Of a DNA stretch of 64,000 nt, positions 35,068-44,150 are shown one piece after another. Position 1 is the first letter of the stretch; each line of letters begins with the position of its first letter. The position numbers and the translations under genes were made by a program. The DNA is from Plasticicumulans acidivorans (GTDB taxonomy: Bacteria > Pseudomonadota > Gammaproteobacteria > Competibacterales > Competibacteraceae), in NCBI RefSeq assembly GCF_003182095.1, contig NZ_QGTJ01000014.1:1-64000 (forward strand). Reading direction: 5' to 3'. The notes under the pieces are model-generated. The model saw nothing but the letters and a program-made list of their open reading frames with translations. It ran no database searches and had not been told where the DNA came from.

Positions 35068-35676
35068 ATGGACAAACTCCCGTATCGACCGTTGCGCTTC
35101 GCCCGGCCGAGTACCGGTGTAAGCTGCTTCCGCCCACGCCAGCACATGCCCGAACGTGTCAATCAGGACAACCCGGCCGTCGACGTGATGACCGACCTGC
35201 GCCAGGTTGCGGCACAGATGGTGTCGCTGCAGACACCACTCAGCGTCGCACTCGAACGCATGATCAAAATGGGTGTGCGCCTGCTGCTGGTCGCCGAAGC
35301 CGACGGCTCGATCCGTGGTGTCATCACCAGCCGTGACATCCAGGGCGAGAAGCCGCTGCGCATCATGGAGAAAACCGGTTCACGGCGCGAAGACCTGGTG
35401 GTCCGCGACCTGATGACGCTGCACCCGAACCTCGAAGTGCTGCTGATGGAAGACGTCATGCGCGCCCGCGTCGGTGACATCATCGCCACACTGCGGGAAA
35501 CCGGGCGTCAGCATGCGCTGGTGCTGGACCGCGACTCCGACAGCGGTGTCGACGCGATCCGCGGCATCTTTTCACTCTCGCAGATCGGCCAGCAGCTCGG
35601 CCTCGACATTCATCCCAGCGAGCGGCCGACGACCTTCGCTGAAATCAGTTCGGCACTGAGTCAGCCCCAGGGCTGA
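35068..35676 (+). CDS. CBS-domain protein
   Basis: A 202-residue cytoplasmic protein that is essentially a pair of CBS domains (about 45-115 and 118-185): TPLSVALERMIKMGVRLLLVAEADGSIRGVITSRDIQ, then VGDIIATLRETGRQHALVLD...IRGIFSLSQIGQQLG. CBS pairs bind adenine nucleotides and act as regulatory sensors. No catalytic domain is attached. Start at 35068 is supported by AGAGGAGAT just upstream. The ligand and partner are unknown. Confidence 0.82.
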   Translation: MDKLPYRPLRFARPSTGVSCFRPRQHMPERVNQDNPAVDVMTDLRQVAAQMVSLQTPLSVALERMIKMGVRLLLVAEADGSIRGVITSRDIQGEKPLRIMEKTGSRREDLVVRDLMTLHPNLEVLLMEDVMRARVGDIIATLRETGRQHALVLDRDSDSGVDAIRGIFSLSQIGQQLGLDIHPSERPTTFAEISSALSQPQG

Positions 35677-35720
35677 CACCGGCGATACGTTCGCCGGCGC
35701 CTTTATCGGTTTAGCGCGAA

Positions 35721-35752
35721 ACAAAAAACAGGGCGCCTGCGGGGCGCCCTGT
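35721..35752 (-). terminator. Rho-independent terminator between CBS gene and maeB
   Basis: ACAGGGCGCC pairs with GGCGCCCTGT in a 10-bp stem with a 5-base loop. On the minus strand the stem is followed by GTTTTTTG, so it terminates maeB; it could also stop the plus-strand CBS transcript less efficiently. Confidence 0.85.
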
Positions 35753-35793
35753 CTGCTGTGTGCGTCATGCACGGCAAAAAATCCAGTCAGCGG

Positions 35794-38094
35794 CTACGCG
35801 CTCTGCGTCGCGGCGGCAGTCTGCGCATCGACGACGGCGCTGGCGCTGACGTTGAAGATGCGGCGCACGGTGGCGGCATTGGTCATCACGTGCCCCGGAT
35901 AGTTGAGCCCCATCAGCATCGGCCCGATGGCGACAGCGTCGGCCACCATCTTGATCAGGTTGTAAGTGATATTCGCCGCATCCAGGTTGGGCATGATCAG
36001 CAGATTGGCCGTGCCCGACAAACGCGAATTCGGGAACAGACGGCTGCGTAACGCCTCTGACAGCGCGGTATCGCCCTGCATCTCGCCTTCGACTTCGAGA
36101 TCCGGCGCTTCCTCACGCAGAATCTGCAGCGCCTGCGCCATCTTGCGCGCCGAGGGGGTGTCGTCGTTGCCAAAGTTCGAGTGCGACAGCAGCGCGACCT
36201 TCGGCATGATGCCGAAGCGTTTGACCTCCTCGGCCGCCATCTGCGTCATTGCCGCCACCTGCTCGGCAGTCGGATCGACATTGACATGGGTATCGCAGAT
36301 GAACAGCGGGCCATGCGAAGTCTGCAGCAGGCTCATCGCCGCTGGCGTCATGACGTCTTCCTTGACGCCGAACACGTCGATCAGATGATCGAGATGGCGG
36401 CGGTAGCGGCCGCTGACACCGGCGATCATCGTATCGGCAAAGCCCAGCCGTACCATCAGCGCCGCCAGCACGGTCGGCCGCGTGCGCACGCGCTGGCGGG
36501 CATTCTCGATGGTCATGCCGCGCCGTTCGCGCAGGCGGTGGTATTCCTTCCAGCAGTCGTCGTAGTACGGGTGGTCGCGGAAGTCGACCAGCTCGAAATC
36601 CCGATCCGGCCGGATATGCAACTGCAGGGAGTCGATGCGCTGTTCGATACGCTCGCGGCGGCCGAGCAGCAGCGGCTTGCCGATGCGCTCATCGACCACC
36701 GCCTGCACCGCGCGCAGCACGCGGTCATCCTCGCCCTCGGCATAGACGATGCGCTTGGGATCCCCTTTGGCGCGGTCGAACACCGGCTTCATGATCAGGC
36801 CGGTGCGGTAGACATACTGACCGAGCTTTTCGCGGTAGGCGGCGAAGTCCTCGATCGGACGGGTAGCGACGCCCGAGCTCATCGCCGCCATCGCCACCGC
36901 GATCGGCAGTTCGAGGATCAGCCGCGGATCGAAGGGCTTCGGGATCAGGTAATCCGGGCCGAAACGCAGCGCCTGATCGCCATAGGCGGCGATGACCTCC
37001 TCGGTCGGCTCCTGGCGCGCCAGAGCAGCGATCGAACGCACGCAGGCGAGCTTCATCTCCTCGTTGATCGTGCTCGCACCAACGTCCAGCGCCCCGCGGA
37101 AGATGTACGGGAAGCACAGCACGTTGTTGACCTGATTCGGATAGTCCGAACGGCCGGTGGCGATGATCGCATCCGGGCGCACCGCCTTGGCCAGCTCCGG
37201 CAGGATCTCCGGCGTCGGGTTGGCCAGGGCCAGGATCATCGGGCTCGGCCCCATGCTGCGCACCATCTCCTGCGTCAGCACACCGGGTCCGGACAGGCCG
37301 AGGAAGATATCGGCGCCGACCACGGCTTCGGCCAGCGTGCGCAGCTCGGTGTCGCGGGCGTAGCGCGCCTTGGACTCGTCCAGCTTGGCGTCACGGCCGA
37401 AGCGGATCACGCCCTTCGAGTCGCAGACCAGAATGTTCCCGCGCTGCATGCCGAGCAGCACCAGCAGGTCGAGGCAGGCGATCGCTGCCGCGCCGGCGCC
37501 GGAGACCACCAGGCGCACCGAGCCGATGTCCTTGCCGAGCACTTCCAGGCCGTTGAGCACCGCCGCCGCAGTGATGATCGCGGTGCCATGCTGGTCGTCG
37601 TGGAACACCGGGATCTTCATGCGCTCGCGCAGCTTCTTCTCGATGATGAAGCACTCGGGCGCCTTGATGTCTTCGAGGTTGATGCCGCCGAAGGTTGGCT
37701 CCAGCGAGGCGATGATGTCGATCAGCTTGTCCGGATCACGCTCTTCGATCTCGATGTCGAAGACGTCGATGCCGGCGAACTTCTTGAACAGCACGCCCTT
37801 GCCTTCCATCACCGGCTTGGACGCCAGCGGCCCAATCGGCCCGAGGCCGAGCACCGCGGTGCCGTTGCTGACCACCGCCACCAGATTGCCGCGTGCGGTG
37901 ACGGCCGCCGCCTGCGTCGGGTCCTCGACGATCGCCTCGCAGGCGAAGGCCACACCCGGGGAATAGGCCAGCGCCAGATCGCGTTGCGTGGCCAGCGGCT
38001 TGGTCGGTGCAACCTCGATCTTCCCGGGCACCGGGTAATAGTGATAGCGCAGGGCCATCTGCTTGAGATCGTCGGTTCTGGCGTCGTCAGACAT
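35794..38094 (-). CDS. maeB: NADP-dependent malic enzyme, MaeB type
   Basis: Oxidatively decarboxylates malate to pyruvate. The N-terminal malic enzyme domain (1-400) has [33 protein letters not shown] and the NAD(P) motif [14 protein letters not shown]. The C-terminal half (about 430-765) is a phosphotransacetylase-like domain that is regulatory in this family. 765 residues, typical. The ATG at 38094 gives [18 protein letters not shown], the family N-terminus; an upstream extension of 30 residues is not supported. Divergent from fumarase, both drawing on the malate pool. Confidence 0.94.
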   Translation of the reverse strand: MSDDARTDDLKQMALRYHYYPVPGKIEVAPTKPLATQRDLALAYSPGVAFACEAIVEDPTQAAAVTARGNLVAVVSNGTAVLGLGPIGPLASKPVMEGKGVLFKKFAGIDVFDIEIEERDPDKLIDIIASLEPTFGGINLEDIKAPECFIIEKKLRERMKIPVFHDDQHGTAIITAAAVLNGLEVLGKDIGSVRLVVSGAGAAAIACLDLLVLLGMQRGNILVCDSKGVIRFGRDAKLDESKARYARDTELRTLAEAVVGADIFLGLSGPGVLTQEMVRSMGPSPMILALANPTPEILPELAKAVRPDAIIATGRSDYPNQVNNVLCFPYIFRGALDVGASTINEEMKLACVRSIAALARQEPTEEVIAAYGDQALRFGPDYLIPKPFDPRLILELPIAVAMAAMSSGVATRPIEDFAAYREKLGQYVYRTGLIMKPVFDRAKGDPKRIVYAEGEDDRVLRAVQAVVDERIGKPLLLGRRERIEQRIDSLQLHIRPDRDFELVDFRDHPYYDDCWKEYHRLRERRGMTIENARQRVRTRPTVLAALMVRLGFADTMIAGVSGRYRRHLDHLIDVFGVKEDVMTPAAMSLLQTSHGPLFICDTHVNVDPTAEQVAAMTQMAAEEVKRFGIMPKVALLSHSNFGNDDTPSARKMAQALQILREEAPDLEVEGEMQGDTALSEALRSRLFPNSRLSGTANLLIMPNLDAANITYNLIKMVADAVAIGPMLMGLNYPGHVMTNAATVRRIFNVSASAVVDAQTAAATQSA

Positions 38095-38510
38095 TCGATG
38101 CTTCCTCAAAAAACGGGGCGAGTCTTGTTCTTGGATCAATGGCATCACGCCCTGCGCAGCGGCAGGACGGTGCTGGAGGGGCAACGGTCAATACACCCCT
38201 CGCCGTTGGCACGGGCACGAGGGTGGCTCGGGCGGGGAGACTCTCAGTTCGTGTCAATAGTAATAATAAGTGGTTTCAAGCGCTGCAGTGCTGCCAGACG
38301 TTTTGCAGGACAAAACGCAGCCCCCGCACGGGACGAACTGGTGAAATGATCAGCTTCCGGCAAGCGCCAGTGATCGTCCATGAGGCAGCTCACGCCTCGC
38401 CACCGGCAGGCAGCGGCCCGGTCAATTTGCGCTCAGGCGTGCAGCCATCTCCCTGATAAACTTTCCGGCTTATCCCACTGAGGGATTTTCCCAGCCGGAG
38501 CCACCGTCCG
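38095..38510. other. Divergent intergenic region maeB/fumarase
   Basis: A 416-base region with no convincing gene. It holds an AT-rich patch at 38256-38275 (GTCAATAGTAATAATAAGTG) in otherwise GC-rich DNA, a likely promoter zone for maeB. An inverted repeat CGTTTTG-N5-CAAAACG lies at 38299-38317, suitable as an operator. The last 100 bases lead into the fumarase ribosome site (AGCCGGAGCC). Confidence 0.45.
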
Positions 38511-40025
38511 ATGAGCACGATTCGCCAGGAAGACTTCATCCAGAGCATCGCCGACGCATTCCAGTACATCAGCTATTACCATCCGGTCGACTACATCAAG
38601 GCGCTGAGTGCCGCCTACGAGCGCGAACAGAGCACGGCCGCGAAGGACGCCATCGCCCAGATTCTGATCAACTCGCGCATGTGCGCCGAAGGCCACCGCC
38701 CGCTCTGCCAGGACACCGGCATCGCGCTGGTCTTCCTCAAGGTCGGCATGCACGTGAAGTGGGACGCGCAGATGAGCGTCACCGACATGGTCAACGAGGG
38801 GGTGCGCCGCGCCTACCTCGACCCCGACAACAAGCTGCGTGCCTCGGTGCTGCTCGACCCGGCCGGCAAGCGCACCAACAGCAAGGACAACACCCCGGCG
38901 GTGATTCACTACGAGATCGTCGACGGTGACGGCGTCGAGGTGATCTGCGCCGCCAAGGGCGGCGGCTCGGAAGCGAAATCGAAGTTCGCGATGCTCAATC
39001 CCTCCGACAACCTGGTCGAGTGGGTGCTGAAGACCGTACCGACGATGGGCGCCGGCTGGTGCCCGCCGGGCATCCTCGGCATCGGCATCGGCGGCACGCC
39101 GGAAAAGGCGCTGCTGCTGGCCAAGGAATCGCTGATGGCGCCGGTCGACATCCAGGAGCTGATCGCCCGCGGCCCGAGCAATCGCGCCGAGGAACTGCGC
39201 CTCGAACTCTACGAGAAGGTCAACGCCCTCGGCATCGGCGCCCAGGGCCTCGGCGGCCTGACCACCGTGCTCGACGTCAAGGTGCTCGACTACCCGACGC
39301 ACGCCGCCAACCTGCCGATCGCGATGGTGCCGAACTGCGCCGCGACCCGTCACGTGCACTTCCACCTGCACGGCGAAGGCCCGGCGGTGCTGACGCCGCC
39401 GTCGCTGGACGACTGGCCGAAGCTCACCTACGACGCTAGCAAGGGCAAGCGCGTCAATCTCGACACCGTCACCCGCGAAGAAGTGGCGAGCTGGCAGCCG
39501 GGCGACGTGCTGCTGCTCAGCGGCAAGCTGCTGACCGGCCGCGACGCCGCGCACAAGCGCATGACCGACATGCTCAACCGCGGCGAGAAACTGCCGGTCG
39601 ACTTCAGCGGCCGCTTCATCTACTACGTCGGCCCGGTCGATCCGGTGCGTGACGAAGTCGTCGGCCCCGCTGGCCCGACCACAGCCACGCGCATGGACAA
39701 GTTCACCCGGCAGATGCTCGAACAGACCGGCCTGCTCGGCATGGTCGGCAAGGCCGAGCGCGGCCAGATCGCCATCGACGCGATCAAGGACAACAAGGCT
39801 GTCTACCTAATGGCCGTCGGCGGCGCGGCGTATCTGGTCTCCAAGGCGATCAAGGCGAGCAAGGTACTGGCTTTCGAAGATCTCGGCATGGAGGCGATCT
39901 ACGAGTTCGAGGTCAAAGACATGCCGGTCGCCGTCGCCGTCGATTCCAAGGGCACCAGCGTCCACCAGACCGGCCCGAAGGAATGGCAGGCCAAGATCGG
40001 CAAGATTCCGGTCGTCGCCGCCTAA
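38511..40025 (+). CDS. Class I (iron-sulfur) fumarate hydratase
   Basis: Interconverts fumarate and malate using an oxygen-labile 4Fe-4S cluster; one polypeptide holds both the alpha (about 1-285) and beta (about 300-504) domains, as in FumA/FumB. Cluster cysteines are C66 (RPLCQDTG), C184 (AGWCPPGILG) and C276 (VPNCAATRH). Beta-domain motifs GPVDPVRDEVVGPAGPTTATRMD are present. 504 residues, somewhat shorter than E. coli FumA. Located divergently from maeB. FumA versus FumB cannot be distinguished from sequence, so no symbol is given. Confidence 0.95.
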   Translation: MSTIRQEDFIQSIADAFQYISYYHPVDYIKALSAAYEREQSTAAKDAIAQILINSRMCAEGHRPLCQDTGIALVFLKVGMHVKWDAQMSVTDMVNEGVRRAYLDPDNKLRASVLLDPAGKRTNSKDNTPAVIHYEIVDGDGVEVICAAKGGGSEAKSKFAMLNPSDNLVEWVLKTVPTMGAGWCPPGILGIGIGGTPEKALLLAKESLMAPVDIQELIARGPSNRAEELRLELYEKVNALGIGAQGLGGLTTVLDVKVLDYPTHAANLPIAMVPNCAATRHVHFHLHGEGPAVLTPPSLDDWPKLTYDASKGKRVNLDTVTREEVASWQPGDVLLLSGKLLTGRDAAHKRMTDMLNRGEKLPVDFSGRFIYYVGPVDPVRDEVVGPAGPTTATRMDKFTRQMLEQTGLLGMVGKAERGQIAIDAIKDNKAVYLMAVGGAAYLVSKAIKASKVLAFEDLGMEAIYEFEVKDMPVAVAVDSKGTSVHQTGPKEWQAKIGKIPVVAA

Positions 40026-40051
40026 CGCTCGAACCGACAGCGGCAAACTAG

Positions 40052-40079
40052 AAAGGCGGCCCCACAGGCCGCCTTTTTC
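40052..40079 (+). terminator. Rho-independent terminator of the fumarase gene
   Basis: AAAGGCGGCC and GGCCGCCTTT form a 10-bp stem with a 5-base loop, followed by TT. The run GCCTTTTT closes the structure. It begins 27 bases after the fumarase stop. Confidence 0.88.
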
Positions 40080-40224
40080 ATGCCCGTCAACGCCACACAC
40101 GCGCCGTGAGCGATGGAAGCGGCAGCGATACGCCACACACTTGCGGCGCATCGTGACGGGTTCAGTTTCCGTTCAGCCCCCGTCCTTAACCTGTCGGCGT
40201 ACATCAACGACGAGGGATACGCCG

Positions 40225-40581
40225 ATGACTCGCCCACACGCCTTGCTCGCCGCTCTGCTGGGTTGCGCACTGATGACGAACGCCGCCATCGCCGGCGGCT
40301 ACAGCGGACCGGGTACCGCAACCCGCGTGACCACGGTGGCGGCAGCACTGAGCGCCGCCGATGACACGCCCGCCGTGCTGCAGGGCCACATCCTGCGCCA
40401 CCACGGCAATGAGCGTTACGCCTTCAGCGATGCCAGCGGCGAGATCCTGGCGGAGATCGATGACGACGAGTGGCCCGCACGCACGATCGACGCCCAGACC
40501 CGCGTGCGACTGATCGGTGAAGTCGAGCGCGGCCTGTTCAAGCGCACGCTCGACGTCGATCGAGTCGAGATCATCGACTGA
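40225..40581 (+). CDS. BOF (bacterial OB-fold) periplasmic protein, YgiW/YdeI family
   Basis: Small exported OB-fold protein (118 residues). The ATG at 40225, preceded by CGAGGGATA, gives a signal peptide ending NAAIAGG. The mature N-terminus GYSGPG is characteristic of the family. The body VLQGHILRHHGNERYAFSDASGEILAEIDDDEWPA and VRLIGEVERGLFKRTLDVDRVEII matches BOF strands. Family members are linked to stress and cation tolerance; no specific role here. A longer open frame begins at 40141 but has no signal peptide. Confidence 0.85.
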   Translation: MTRPHALLAALLGCALMTNAAIAGGYSGPGTATRVTTVAAALSAADDTPAVLQGHILRHHGNERYAFSDASGEILAEIDDDEWPARTIDAQTRVRLIGEVERGLFKRTLDVDRVEIID

Positions 40582-40655
40582 GGCGCTCGCCGCGGCCGGT
40601 GGCGCCGAAGCATGCTAGCTTCGCCCCATCGCTTCACCGCACGGAATGCCCGCCG

Positions 40656-41141
40656 ATGATCACCGCTCAAGCCCCTTCCACGGATTGCCGCATTCAGCCC
40701 GCCAGCGCAGACGACATACCGGCTATGTGTGCGCTGCTCGCCCTGCTGTTCACACAGGAGGCGGATTTCACTGCGGATACGGCAAAGCAGGCCCGCGGTC
40801 TGCAGCTGATCCTCGATGAACCGGCCCGCGGCTGCCTGCTGGTGGCGCGCGCCGGCGAGGAACACCTCGGCATGGTCAATCTGCTGTTCACCGTCAGCAC
40901 CGCCTGCGGCGCACCGGTGGCCCTGCTCGAAGACCTGATCGTCCGTCCCGAGGCGCGCGGCCGCGGCATCGGTGACGCGCTGCTGCGGGCCGCCATCGAC
41001 AGCGCCCGCAACGCCGGCTGCGCGCGCATCACCCTGCTCACCGATGACGACAACCTCGCCGCCCAGCGCTTCTACACGCGGCATGGATTTGTACACTCGG
41101 CGATGCGGCCGTTGCGACTGGATCTGCTGAACGGCCGGTGA
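40656..41141 (+). CDS. GNAT-family N-acetyltransferase
   Basis: A 161-residue acyl-CoA-dependent acetyltransferase. The acetyl-CoA loop is VRPEARGRGIGDALLRAAIDSARNAGC (motif A), followed by ITLLTDDDNLAAQRFYTRHGF (motif B), all intact. The substrate is unknown. Start chosen at ATG 40656 in the context AATGCCCGCCG. The stop overlaps the next gene start in GTGA, so the two are likely coupled. Confidence 0.82.
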   Translation: MITAQAPSTDCRIQPASADDIPAMCALLALLFTQEADFTADTAKQARGLQLILDEPARGCLLVARAGEEHLGMVNLLFTVSTACGAPVALLEDLIVRPEARGRGIGDALLRAAIDSARNAGCARITLLTDDDNLAAQRFYTRHGFVHSAMRPLRLDLLNGR

Positions 41142-41827
41142 CTGAGCTACCACGTCTTACCGACCGCTGGCTCAGCGAATCCGGCGGGCTGATTTACCAC
41201 TGGCGTGCCTGGCGCTATCGCGCGGCCTGGGCGGCATTCAACGCCCGGGTCTGTGACTGGCTGCGCCAATGGGTGCCGCCCACGACATCCCTGGTGCTGA
41301 TCGGGCCTTCAGCCGGATACACCCTGGCGGCACGCTTTCTCGCACGCTTCGACGACATCACCGCCATCGAGCCCGATCCGCTGGCGCGCTGGCTGCTGCG
41401 CCGGCGCTTTGCGGCAGCGCCGCTGCATTTCGAACCCGTCGACTACCTGACTCACCCCGCAGGACTGGCTCACCTGGCAGCCCGCCATCCGCAGGCGGCG
41501 CTGCTGTTCTGCAACGTGCTCGGTCAGAACGTCGGCACCCACGCTGGGACGCCGTTGGCGCATCGCGTGCGACGGGCGCTGCACAACCACCACTGGGCGA
41601 GCTATCACGACGTGCTGTCAGCGCCGCAGGCACCGCTGCACCCACTGCCCGCCACGGCGCCCGACACCGCGGCGGCACTGGCCGAACAGCTCTGGGGCGG
41701 CAGCGGCATCGAAGTCTGCGATCACGACACCTTCGGGCTCGGCGGATCGGCGGGCACACTGGCGCTGTGGCCACTGGCACCCGGGCAGCACCATGTCATC
41801 GAGTGGATCGTCTCGACCTCGGGCTGA
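41138..41827 (+). CDS. Uncharacterised methyltransferase-like protein
   Basis: I do not recognise a named family. The 229-residue protein has a tryptophan-rich N-terminus (WRAWRYRAAWAAF, DWLRQW) and then a segment resembling the SAM-binding part of a Rossmann methyltransferase: VLIGPSAGYTL at 53-63 as motif I and an acidic residue ending strand 2 in AIEPDP (76-81). Later LLFCNVLGQNVG could be motif IV. Start is GTG at 41138, coupled to the GNAT gene. No signal peptide or membrane segment. Function unknown; enzymatic role is only inferred from motif I. Confidence 0.6.
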   Translation: MTELPRLTDRWLSESGGLIYHWRAWRYRAAWAAFNARVCDWLRQWVPPTTSLVLIGPSAGYTLAARFLARFDDITAIEPDPLARWLLRRRFAAAPLHFEPVDYLTHPAGLAHLAARHPQAALLFCNVLGQNVGTHAGTPLAHRVRRALHNHHWASYHDVLSAPQAPLHPLPATAPDTAAALAEQLWGGSGIEVCDHDTFGLGGSAGTLALWPLAPGQHHVIEWIVSTSG

Positions 41828-41836
41828 TCGCCTCAT

Positions 41837-42001
41837 TCAACGTTCGCGCGGCAGCACCGGGCCGATCAGTTGACTGCGCGGCAACTGCCAGCCCAGTTCC
41901 AGCCAGCGTCGCCAACGCGCCAGGCGGGCTTCTTCATGCAGGCGTCGCTGCAGGGACTCGGTCAGCTCGGCGGTACGGGCGGAAGCAGGCTCGCGGTTCA
42001 T
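41837..42001 (-). CDS. Small hypothetical protein, 54 residues
   Basis: A short frame between two annotated genes, ATG at 42001 and TGA at 41837-41839. CGGAGAG lies about 8 bases upstream as a ribosome site. The product MNREPASARTAELTESLQRR continues as an amphipathic, arginine/glutamate/leucine/tryptophan-rich helix (EARLARWRRWLELGWQL) and ends PRSQLIGPVLPRER. Charge is positive. No family recognised. It sits convergent to the methyltransferase-like gene, 9 bases from its stop. Coding is supported by the ribosome site, the GC-rich third positions and the tight packing, not by homology. Confidence 0.5.
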   Translation of the reverse strand: MNREPASARTAELTESLQRRLHEEARLARWRRWLELGWQLPRSQLIGPVLPRER

Positions 42002-42137
42002 CGCAGCACTCTCCGTAAGGCGGGTTGCATCCGCAGCCTAACGTATGCAGCGAAGCTGTCTGTTCAGGCAAACGACACAGAAGCAATACGAAGTCGCATA
42101 GCTCGAACGGAGGGCAACACCGTGAGTGTGTGAGACT

Positions 42138-43130
42138 TCAGAACGGCAGCGGTTCAGCCTCGGCGCCGTCTACCGAGAGCTCATCGAACGAGGAGCGGAT
42201 ACAGTTGCGGCCCTCGCGCTTGGCCAGGTACAGCGCGCGGTCCGCGGCAATCGTCAGCTGCTCCAGGCTGAGGCCCGGCTCCCAGGAGGCGATGCCGCCC
42301 GAAAAGGTCAGGTGCAGGTTCTCGTCTGACGACACCGCCAGTGGCGTGCGCGCCACCCGCACCCGCAACCGTTCCGCGACCACCCAGCCTTCCGACAGCG
42401 CCGTGGCCGGCATCAGCACGATGAACTCCTCGCCACCGAAACGCGCGCACAGATCGGTCGGCCGCAGCCGCTCCGTGAACATCCGCGCCAGATGCACCAG
42501 CGCCTGGTCGCCGACGGCATGGCCGTAACCATCATTGACCCGCTTGAAGTAATCGATGTCGATCAGCAACAGCGCTGCCGGCTGACCGATGCGCCCGCAG
42601 ACTTCGAGCTGCGCCGGGAAGATCTCCTGCATCCAGCGGCGGTTGTGCAGGCCGGTCAGCGCATCGCGCTCGGCGGCGCTGCGGTAGCGCTGCTGCGCTT
42701 CGAGGCTATTGGCGAGCGCCAGATTGTTGCTGCGGATGCGCTCGGAAAGCACCTGCATCAGGTTCACCGCAAATTGCGGCTGCGCCGAGATCAGGGATTC
42801 GAGCAGCTCGTGCGGCACCGCCAGCAAGCGACTGTCGACACCGGCATTGACGTAGGCCGAGGGCAGTGTCGCCTCGATGAACGACATCTCGCCGACGCAT
42901 TCGCCGGCGCCCACCCAGGCCAGCGGGATGCGGCTGTCCGGCCGGCGCAGCACCTGCAGCTCACCCTTGAGCACGATGTAGAGGACGTGATTGGCGCGTT
43001 CGGGATCGAGCAGCAGCTCGCCCTGGCGCAAGACGCGCTCGCTGCACTGCGCGAGCAGGCCGGCGATCGCGTCAACATCCACTCGACGGAAAAGCCTCAG
43101 GCTGGCAAGAGGATGGGGAACATCGTCCAT
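42138..43130 (-). CDS. Diguanylate cyclase with cyclic-nucleotide-binding-like sensor domain
   Basis: Makes c-di-GMP from two GTP. The N-terminal 130 residues form a cNMP-binding/Crp-like beta-roll (LYIVLKGELQVLRRPDSRIPLAWVGAGECVGEMSFIE). The C-terminal GGDEF domain has the intact active site GGEEF at 232-236, DIDYFKRVND, and an inhibitory I-site RPTD at 223-226 five residues before it. 330 residues, cytoplasmic. The classic phosphate-cassette arginine of cAMP receptors is not obvious, so the ligand is uncertain. It lies 27 bases from a LysR gene on the same strand. Confidence 0.88.
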   Translation of the reverse strand: MDDVPHPLASLRLFRRVDVDAIAGLLAQCSERVLRQGELLLDPERANHVLYIVLKGELQVLRRPDSRIPLAWVGAGECVGEMSFIEATLPSAYVNAGVDSRLLAVPHELLESLISAQPQFAVNLMQVLSERIRSNNLALANSLEAQQRYRSAAERDALTGLHNRRWMQEIFPAQLEVCGRIGQPAALLLIDIDYFKRVNDGYGHAVGDQALVHLARMFTERLRPTDLCARFGGEEFIVLMPATALSEGWVVAERLRVRVARTPLAVSSDENLHLTFSGGIASWEPGLSLEQLTIAADRALYLAKREGRNCIRSSFDELSVDGAEAEPLPF

Positions 43131-43157
43131 CGAGCGCTTCTCCGGACTGCGACCGAC

Positions 43158-44069
43158 TCAGGCCGTGGGTAGCGATGCGGGCACATCGGCGCGGGTTTCC
43201 TCGAAGATCTCGGCGAGGAAATCGAGCACGACACGGATGCGCGCAACGTAGCGCAGGTCTTTGTGCACCACCAGCCAGGCTTCGCGCGGCGGCGGCCCCT
43301 CACCGGGCAGCACGCGTTGCAGACCGGGCCAGAGATCGCCGACGCAGCGCGGCAGCAGTGCGATACCGAGCCCCGCGGCCGCGGCGCCGGCCCGGGCGAA
43401 GGCGCTGGCCGAACGCATCGCCGAGCGGGCGCCGGGCGCATGTTCGGCCTGCCAGATGGCTTCCGGCGTGTGCGCGAGCTCATCACCCTGACTGATCTGC
43501 GGATGCGCCGCCAGCTCACTGAGCTCGGCGAGCGACGGCGCCTCGGTGAGGTAGCGTGGCGAGGCGTACAGCGCAAACGGAATCAGGCCGATGCGGCGGG
43601 CAACCAGGTCGGCCGCCGTCGGCCGGAACAGCCGCACGGCGATGTCGGCCTCGTTGCGCAGGAGATCGACCGTCGCCGAGGTCAGCTGCAGGACCACTTC
43701 GATCGCCGGATAACGGCGCGCCAGCCGCCCCAGGCGCGGGGCGAGGAACAGACCGCCGACGCTCTCCGGCGCCGAGATGCGCACGGTGCCGGCAAGGCTC
43801 GAATCCTCACCGGTAACCGCGCGACTGGCCGCCATGGCGGCTTCGTCCATCGTCTGCACCGACTGCAGCATGCGGGCGCCGGCCTCGGTCAGACTCATGC
43901 CGCGCGCATGGCGATGAAACAGGCGCACGCCGAGGACATCTTCGAGCGCGGCGATGCGGCGGCCGACGGTCGGCTGATTGGTGCGCAGCTCGCGCGCAGC
44001 ACCGGACAGGCTGCCGGTCTGCGCCGTCGCCAGGAAGTAGCGGTAATCGTCCCAGTCGGGTTGCGTCAT
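43158..44069 (-). CDS. LysR-family transcriptional regulator
   Basis: N-terminal winged helix-turn-helix (DYRYFLATAQTGSLSGAARELRTNQPTVGRRIAALEDVLGVRLF) and C-terminal effector domain (from about 92, GTVRISAPESVGGLFLAPRL). 303 residues. ATG at 44069 with AGAGG upstream is preferred over the open frame that begins at 44138. It resembles the LysR subgroup with VGRRI in the recognition helix. Target genes are unknown; the GGDEF gene and aminotransferase are on the same strand, so autoregulation of a neighbour is possible but unproven. Confidence 0.88.
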   Translation of the reverse strand: MTQPDWDDYRYFLATAQTGSLSGAARELRTNQPTVGRRIAALEDVLGVRLFHRHARGMSLTEAGARMLQSVQTMDEAAMAASRAVTGEDSSLAGTVRISAPESVGGLFLAPRLGRLARRYPAIEVVLQLTSATVDLLRNEADIAVRLFRPTAADLVARRIGLIPFALYASPRYLTEAPSLAELSELAAHPQISQGDELAHTPEAIWQAEHAPGARSAMRSASAFARAGAAAAGLGIALLPRCVGDLWPGLQRVLPGEGPPPREAWLVVHKDLRYVARIRVVLDFLAEIFEETRADVPASLPTA

Positions 44070-44150
44070 CGTTGGCGGACCTCTGGAGCGAACAACAGGA
44101 GCCACAGCGCACCGCGGAGGTGCTCTGCAGGATGGCAAATCCGGGGGCGA

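Noticed and set aside
36181-38349. 722-codon plus-strand open frame opposite maeB
   Set aside because: Antisense shadow of malic enzyme; H/Q/R/D-rich low-information composition and no recognisable domain.
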